DNA from: Combretum micranthum
Lineage: Eukaryota > Streptophyta > Magnoliopsida > Myrtales > Combretaceae
Assembly: GCA_024138025.1 (NCBI GenBank)
Contig: JAMXBD010002235.1
Coordinates: 124,001-188,000 of the forward strand
Reading direction: 5' to 3'
Length of the DNA: 64,000 nt
The notes under the pieces were generated by a model. The model did not search any database. It was not told the DNA's origin and worked only from the letters and a program-made list of their open reading frames with translations. Positions within the stretch are counted from its first letter, which is position 1, and every line of letters starts with the position of its first letter. The position numbers were made by a program, and so were the translations under genes. This document shows, piece after piece, positions 59,101 to 64,000 of this stretch.

Positions 59101-59494
59101 TGTTCCGAAAACACGGGAAAAGCTATAACTGTAATTTTTATAGCTCGGAAAATTATGAAATTGATATTTTTGGAATCCTTATAAAATTACGGTTCTAATG
59201 AATATTTCGAAATATTTTTCTAAATCCGTGGTCCGGGGCACGCTTTTCCGTAATTGAGCTCGGGAAGGCCCGGAATTGAAAAATTCCCGAATTTAAAACT
59301 TTCAAAGGTTTAGAATATACTTTTAAACAATAATTCACATTCCTTTACTTCATAATATTTATTTTATTGTAAAACCGAAGGAAAGCCGGATTTAGGGTTC
59401 CTAGGCTTCATTCACTAGACCCAAACTGGACCGGATTAGGGTTTCGCTTCTAACTCCCGGGGTTTCTTAACTACTAAGTATACCGGGGTTTACA
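56108..59494 (-). repeat. E6 5' LTR
   Basis: 3387 bp, a close match to 42423-45823. It sits next to the PBS and so is the 5' LTR. Most differences from the 3' LTR are one- to few-base indels. Triplicate at 56732-56823. Confidence 0.93.
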
Positions 59495-59787
59495 GTTGTC
59501 CTAAATTTAACAGTTTATGAATATTGTTTGATTAAAATCACTATAACTTCATAAAGAACTTTTAAACAAAACAAGATTGCTGACAAGAGCAATCTAGACA
59601 TACATTTACATCATAAAAACACGATTTAGTGTCAATACAAGACACTACAAAATTTACATATTTTCTTACATCAAAAAGAAACCTAAGGAATCTTAAGGTC
59701 TTTACAACAAATAGGCTTAACTAACAAGCCATCTATACATAACTTTCCTTAGCAAAAAGTCTTCCAAAAGCCCAGGGTAATCGGATC

Positions 59788-59864
59788 CTATTCGTCCCAC
59801 TCATCTAGAAATCTCTCGAAATCGGACTCATAGCCCAAATCATCATAAAACTCGTCTCCAATAC
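59788..59864 (-). CDS. Possible small acidic exon inside E5 LTR
   Basis: Minus strand. After TTTGCTGCTTTGCAG, a good plant 3' splice-site sequence, the frame encodes 24 residues containing GDEFYDDLGY, SDFE and FLDEWDE before TAG. The same peptide pattern with the same stop is in E1 (38568-38646). An unspliced frame also runs upstream to 60006. An upstream exon is not identified. Confidence 0.38.
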
Positions 59865-60037
59865 CTGCAAAGCAGCAAAAGTGAGCTAGAGGCCTAGTAC
59901 ACAATAACCAATGCAAAGAACAAATCATCAAGTTAATGTAATGCATCATTAGACGGTGATTATCTTTATTACACTTTCGTTCACAATTCAACAAGAGGGT
60001 ATTCAAACCCCGGTCACACTTCGGGAATTCAGGGATC

Positions 60038-60060
60038 TTGAGTAACAGCAGCTGCTCAGG
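60038..60060 (-). other. Conserved CCTGAG hairpin in E5 LTR
   Basis: Minus strand CCTGAGCAGCTGCTGTTACTCAA. One stem pair is lost relative to E4. Confidence 0.5.
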
Positions 60061-60304
60061 GGGTTGATATAAGAAGTCCGAATACTTATAACTCCTATAT
60101 CTATTTCATGAAGATAATAGCTTCATTTAGGGTTTAAAAGCCGTTGCCCGACTCTACTTAAACTCAGTCCATAACATGAGCCTAGTTCACAAGTTCCCAT
60201 AAAACTTTGAACTAAATCATGGTATTCCCCCCCCTAAGTTTAAGCAAACGTTACTCAGATACTATTCCCCCCTATCGGCTACCCACTTAACCAAAAAGAA
60301 TCGC

Positions 60305-60415
60305 TATTGCATCATAGCGTACCATTGCATCATAGTGTACCATTGCATCATGGTAAAGTCATTACATCATGACTTGGTTAAGCGCCTAACTAACATGTCA
60401 TTGCATCATGACAGG
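60305..60415 (-). repeat. CATGATGCAATG repeats in E5 LTR
   Basis: Five copies (plus strand ATTGCATCATG/ATTGCATCATA, one ATTACATCATG), at the place matching 41116-41215 of E4. Confidence 0.75.
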
Positions 60416-60839
60416 TTTGCTGCTCCTCGGACCAAATTAAACAGCGTAATAGACGTCCAATTCATTCAAATATTAAGTCAAATCAATTTAAATCAGATTA
60501 GGAATGCCTATTCCTAGCAATCATCAAACAAGTTATTGCATACCTGAACCCGTTAGTATATAACTAGGATCTCTCGGTGATGAATTAACCGAAGAATCCT
60601 TAACTGAAATAGAAATATCACAATAATCAATAAATCAATAATTATAGATTTTCATTCCCACAATTATACACATATTATATCTATATATCCAATTAATCAA
60701 AGAAATCCAAATAATTGAATACAAAGTCATAAATAAGCATTTAAAGGTCCTATTATATCGCAAATCGCTTAATAAATACTTAATTGCTCAAATAACAAAC
60801 TTCGGAAAATTTTAGAAAAAGTTTTTAAAAATTCAAAAG

Positions 60840-61200
60840 CGCAGGGGATACGCCGGCATCAAAACCGGCAGCTTTGAGCCGGTATTTGATACTTTGAAAA
60901 TCAACACTGCCAACGCTGGCAGTGTTTAAGGGTACGCCGTCAGCCTTGAGCCAGCATAGAATCCAAAACCAAAAATTTTCAAAACGTCCAGAGAGGTCTA
61001 AGCCATCTGCTTACCCAGATATACGGGCAGCTTTGACACATACGCCGGCGGCCTTGATTCCCGCAGCCAGCGTACAATATGAAGGAAAGAACGCCGGCTG
61101 ACTTTTCCAGCGAAAGCGGCGGCGTTCAGCCAGCCTTAAGAAATTTGAATCCACGCTCTCTAAGCCGACGGCGTTGAATTCCTAAGTGCCGGCGTACGTT
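60840..61200 (-). repeat. GCCGGC-rich dispersed repeat zone in E5 LTR
   Basis: Repeated ACGCCGGC, CGCCGGCGT and GCCAGC cores at 40-60 bp spacing, matching the zone at 37325-37800 of E1. Confidence 0.6.
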
Positions 61201-62181
61201 TTAAAAACGGACTTAAACGATAAAACACAAATCCCCTGTTTTTACACTTCAAAAATTCAATCTTATAACACTTCAAAACCTTCCTCAACCACATTTCCAA
61301 CCTCATATACTAACCTCTACATACACTACTCAATCTTAGCAACTCAACCCAAGAAATCAACACAATTAAATATTTCAAATTCCACTTCAATCCATTCTAG
61401 ATTTTCCTACACAAATCCTCTTCACATCCTCCCAACACTTCATATTACTTCTATAATACATGCATCAACTCACACACTCACAAACTCATTCCTAACTCAT
61501 CTCAATACATGAATAAACAATTTAGATAACACTAATCTCATTTCATCCAAAAATTCATACAACCACTTCAAGAAAGAAAAACAAAACAATAATCACAATT
61601 AAATCAACTCACATACATATATTTTGTCTTGAGGAGAACTTTGATTTCCAAAGCTTGCTATTGCTCTTAGTCTAGACTTGGAATTGGAAATGGCAATGGA
61701 AATGGAAGAAGAAGAGAAAAGAAAGAAAGAAAAGAAAATTCGGATAAAATGGTGGCTGCCCCTAAAAGTGATCTAATTGAGCCAAATTAAGCCTTAAACA
61801 TATTCCAAAATTGCCCCTTAAAGCATATATAAATTTAGGATGCATTTGGAATGAATTTAAATCTCATTTGGGGCTTAAATAAGCATAAATGCTAACTTAA
61901 CTAAGGAAAAATTCTATTAACTAATCTTATGGAAAACCAAGATTAATTTTATAAATCTAACTTAACTAACACCTTAATGTATAAAAGACATAACTAATAA
62001 TTTTATTACACACACACATTAATACATATAGAATAAAGATATTAATTTCAATGTATACATGCAAAATAATATATTTTAGAGTACTAGCAACACAACCATG
62101 CTCATTCAATTCAACAATTTAAAATAAATAAATAAACACATGAAATTTAAATAGAATTGAAATCTAGGTCATTTCATGTAC

Positions 62182-62402
62182 TTAGCTATGTATGACTTAA
62201 GTTTACTTCTTTTGTGAAATATGATAATGGTGTAGTGTGTTTTGTTAAAAGTTTTGAAAAACTATGGTTTCTATTATATTAACTATGTGAAATTAGACAA
62301 ACAATTCTTTTAGACAACCTTACATATAATACTATAGGTTATATGTGGTTGGGAAACTGTTATCGCCTATTTTAATTATAGGGATGATAGCGGGTCCTTA
62401 CA
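62182..62402 (+). repeat. E1 3' LTR, piece 5 of 5
   Basis: Holds the terminal hairpin (62313-62352) and ends GCGGGTCCTTACA, matching the ends of E4 and E5. It marks the right edge of the nest. Confidence 0.82.
62313..62352 (+). other. Terminal-region hairpin of E1 LTR
   Basis: ACAACCTTACATATAA...TTATATGTGGTTGGG, 50 bases from the LTR end. Confidence 0.6.
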
Positions 62403-62665
62403 TATAATGACTACATGTTTATATGTGTCTATGACTATTAATTATCTTATAATATTTTTTATTATAAAAAAATGATTATTTCATACAAATTTAAAAAATT
62501 AACCATTACAATTTCAAATTTTAATTTAATAAAAAAATAAAAAATAAATCACTATAAATTATCCACGAGATTAATATTAAAAAAAAATCAAACTCACACA
62601 AAAAAAAAATTGCAGGGCAAATGGACCAAAAAATATTAAATCATTTGAAAAAAATAAATTCCTAA

Positions 62666-63010
62666 GAGGCGACTTTTGCCTCAATTGACAAAATAATAAA
62701 AAAAATTCATTTGAGATGACTTTTGCCTCGATTGGAAAAATAAAAAAACTAAGCCTCAAACATGTACAATGACTTCAGTAAATGAAAAATGACTTGGAGG
62801 GGATACTCGCCTCAATTTTTTTTAAAGGCGTTAGTTGCCTCAACTTATTTTGAGGCGATAATCATCTCTATCAATTATATGAGGCGAATTTCACCTTCGT
62901 TCTCCAATAATGACAAAGCTTTTTAGGCGAAAAAATTGAGGCGATACAATTGTCTCAGTAGATTTATTCAAGCGATTTTTCATCCTACTGAAATGATTTA
63001 ATTCGCCTCT
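62666..63010. repeat. GAGGCGA / TGCCTC short inverted-motif cluster
   Basis: At least six sites pairing GAGGCGA-like and TYGCCTC-like heptamers, spaced about 40-60 bp, in both orientations. This looks like the subterminal repeat zone of a DNA transposon (CACTA-like elements have such zones). No terminal repeats or transposase were found. Confidence 0.4.
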
Positions 63011-63075
63011 AAATCCCATATTCATACCAGTGTTCTTATTTCCAAATACAACAATGAACAGATCATAGATTAGGA

Positions 63076-63303
63076 TTAAAAAATATAAATCCATCTAAAC
63101 TCAAACACTGAGCAGATCAATAACACAGATAGCAAAAGCAGTTTCCACTTATAACAGTTAAATTGCTCCATATCCCATGTGGCAGTGCGACATACGTGAC
63201 ATTGAAGGGGTGTTGGAGTGTGGATGCTGATAGGAAGCAAGAACAGTTTCCGGAGGGTTTTTGTTTTACTTTTTGTCAATTTCGAGACTCTTGGTGGTTC
63301 CAT
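63076..63303 (-). CDS. Short ORF of unknown function, possible exon
   Basis: 75 codons from ATG to TAA. A basic N-terminus (KLTKSKTKTLRKLFLLP) is followed by a hydrophobic C-terminal stretch (KLLLLSVLLICSVFEF) that could be a membrane segment. No family recognised. It is GC-richer than its surroundings. It could be a first exon, a captured gene fragment or chance. Confidence 0.2.
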   Translation of the reverse strand: MEPPRVSKLTKSKTKTLRKLFLLPISIHTPTPLQCHVCRTATWDMEQFNCYKWKLLLLSVLLICSVFEFRWIYIF

Positions 63304-64000
63304 TCATGACTCCAAGTTCCAATCCGACAAAGCCTTTGATTTGAACGTTAAAAACAACGTGGTACTATCTTGCTTTTTGGTTAACTGAGGATTCGTCATA
63401 TGAACTGGTCTTTTTTTAGCCGAAAATGGTAACTTTCACGACTAGGTAGTAGCCACTAAAAAGGAGTGGAATCTGACGTATTTCAGATATAAAAACGCCC
63501 TTAATGGGGTGCTCCTGGTAATGGTCTTAATTGAAAAAAAATATATATATATTTCGTTGCTTTTGATATTAAGTAATAATATTAAAGTCCCTATTTGAAA
63601 TTTTATTGCTTTGCCAATTTAATGTTGAAAGTTTGAAATTATTAATATCATACTCAATCCAACCTGTCAAGTTTATTATTTTTTTAGAATTTCATTTTAA
63701 TATTTGTTGTGTCATTTCATTACGGACATGGCATAGTAAATTAAACAAATAAACAATCAATTCGGTGTAACATTTAAAAATTTAAAAAATAAAGCATAAA
63801 ATTCGATTAATAAAAAAGTTATTGGTTCTTGATTATATTTAGTAATTTCAAGTTTAGGTGTGAAATTGGAAAAACACACAAATTTTACGTAAAGCTTGTG
63901 GTATTATTGTAAACCCCCAAAAATTTTCATAATCCTTAAAAATAATTTTAGAAGTATAAATATCAAAGACCCGAAAAATCAACTTGAGATTAAAACTCAA

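Larger units (their letters stand above)
42423..59494 (-). mobile_element. E6: complete Tekay-like chromovirus, minus strand, TSD GTTGT
   Basis: Two matching LTRs (56108-59494 as 5', 42423-45823 as 3'), a PBS, gag, protease, RT, RNase H, integrase, chromodomain and PPT in the expected order. GTTGT flanks it at 42418-42422 and 59495-59499. Length is 17,072 bp with E7 inside, about 13,570 bp without it. The chromodomain and RT type place it among plant chromoviruses of the Tekay clade. It is defective through nonsense codons, frameshifts and the E7 insertion. Confidence 0.93.
42336..62176 (-). mobile_element. E5: family I solo LTR on minus strand, TSD TGTAC, split by E6
   Basis: In its own orientation it starts TGAAATGACC at 62176 and ends GAGTCTTTACA at 42336. 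TGTAC flanks it at 42331-42335 and 62177-62181. Without E6 and one TSD copy it is 2764 bp. Landmarks occur in the same order as in E1 and E4. I first placed its right end at 62402, but the TSD test moved it to 62176. No PBS or coding domain of its own. Confidence 0.87.
1..62402 (+). mobile_element. E1: decayed Tekay-like chromovirus, 5' part outside the window, 3' LTR split by four insertions
   Basis: Seen: a chromovirus-type pol fragment (1-2500), a purine-rich tract, then an LTR starting TG at 2553. Removing each insertion with one copy of its TSD joins five segments into one LTR of about 2645 bp that ends GGGTCCTTACA at 62402. The order of landmarks in the joined LTR matches the two other family I LTRs (E4, E5). 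The 5' LTR lies left of the window, so the outer TSD (candidate TATAA at 62403-62407) cannot be tested. It is the oldest layer: it hosts E2, E3, E4 and E5 and carries many stop codons. Confidence 0.88.
62403..64000. other. Flank outside the nest, A/T-rich
   Basis: No LTR, TSD or retrotransposon domain seen. It holds a cluster of GAGGCGA/TCGCCTC motifs (62666-63010), a short minus-strand ORF (63076-63303) and an A/T-rich tail. This may be the sequence next to the original E1 target, but the E1 TSD cannot be tested. Confidence 0.5.

Noticed and set aside
42336..62402. E5 right boundary at 62402 (ends in CCTTACA)
   Set aside because: No TSD match there. The end at 62176 has the exact TGTAC TSD, and 62182-62402 is the terminal piece of E1's LTR.
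62550..62570. CACTATAAATT as a CACTA transposon terminus
   Set aside because: No matching TAGTG end, inverted repeat or 3-bp TSD could be found within the window.

Overview
The window is plant nuclear DNA, most likely from a flowering plant with a large, retrotransposon-rich genome. It is AT-rich, and I find no tRNA, rRNA or intact host gene. About 62.4 of the 64 kb can be read as one nest of Ty3/gypsy LTR retrotransposons. I resolved the nest from terminal TG...CA ends and exact target-site duplications (TSDs). The species cannot be determined.

Layout, oldest to youngest. E1 (+ strand) is a decayed Tekay-like chromovirus. Its pol fragment is at 1-2500 and its 3' LTR starts at 2553. That LTR (about 2645 bp of its own sequence) is split by four insertions into pieces 2553-2625, 30587-31367, 37231-38707, 42243-42335 and 62182-62402. 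The insertions are: E2 (2626-30581, TSD AGATA), a Tat/Ogre-like element as a three-LTR, two-body tandem; E3 (31368-37225, TSD GAAGC), a solo LTR carrying a hAT-type MITE (31404-32331, 8-bp TSD); E4 (38708-42237, TSD CTTGT), a solo LTR of E1's own family; and E5 (42336-62176, minus strand, TSD TGTAC), another solo LTR of that family. E5 is interrupted by E6 (42423-59494, minus strand, TSD GTTGT), a full Tekay-like chromovirus with two 3.4-kb LTRs. The gag of E6 is interrupted by E7 (50581-54077, TSD ACTTT), a solo LTR. 62403-64000 lies outside the nest.

E2 copies A (5145-15274) and B (17802-28094) each carry PBS, an extra ORF1, gag-protease, a predicted intron, RT-RNase H-second (archaeal-type) RNase H-integrase, a purine tract, a minisatellite and a PPT. 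E6 carries a PBS matching initiator tRNA-Met, an unexpected upstream ORF0, gag, protease, RT/RNase H, integrase and a chromodomain. No element has an intact coding set. Most breaks in the young copies are single-base indels, so some may be assembly errors.

LTRs fall into two families. Family I (E1, E4, E5) starts TGAAAT and ends GGGTC(C/T)TTACA. Family II (E3, E6, E7) starts TGTAARCCC and ends GGGGCGTGACA. The most interesting signals are the E2 tandem with its intron-coupled stop, ORF0 in E6, and a small acidic coding exon plus hairpins conserved inside family I LTRs.
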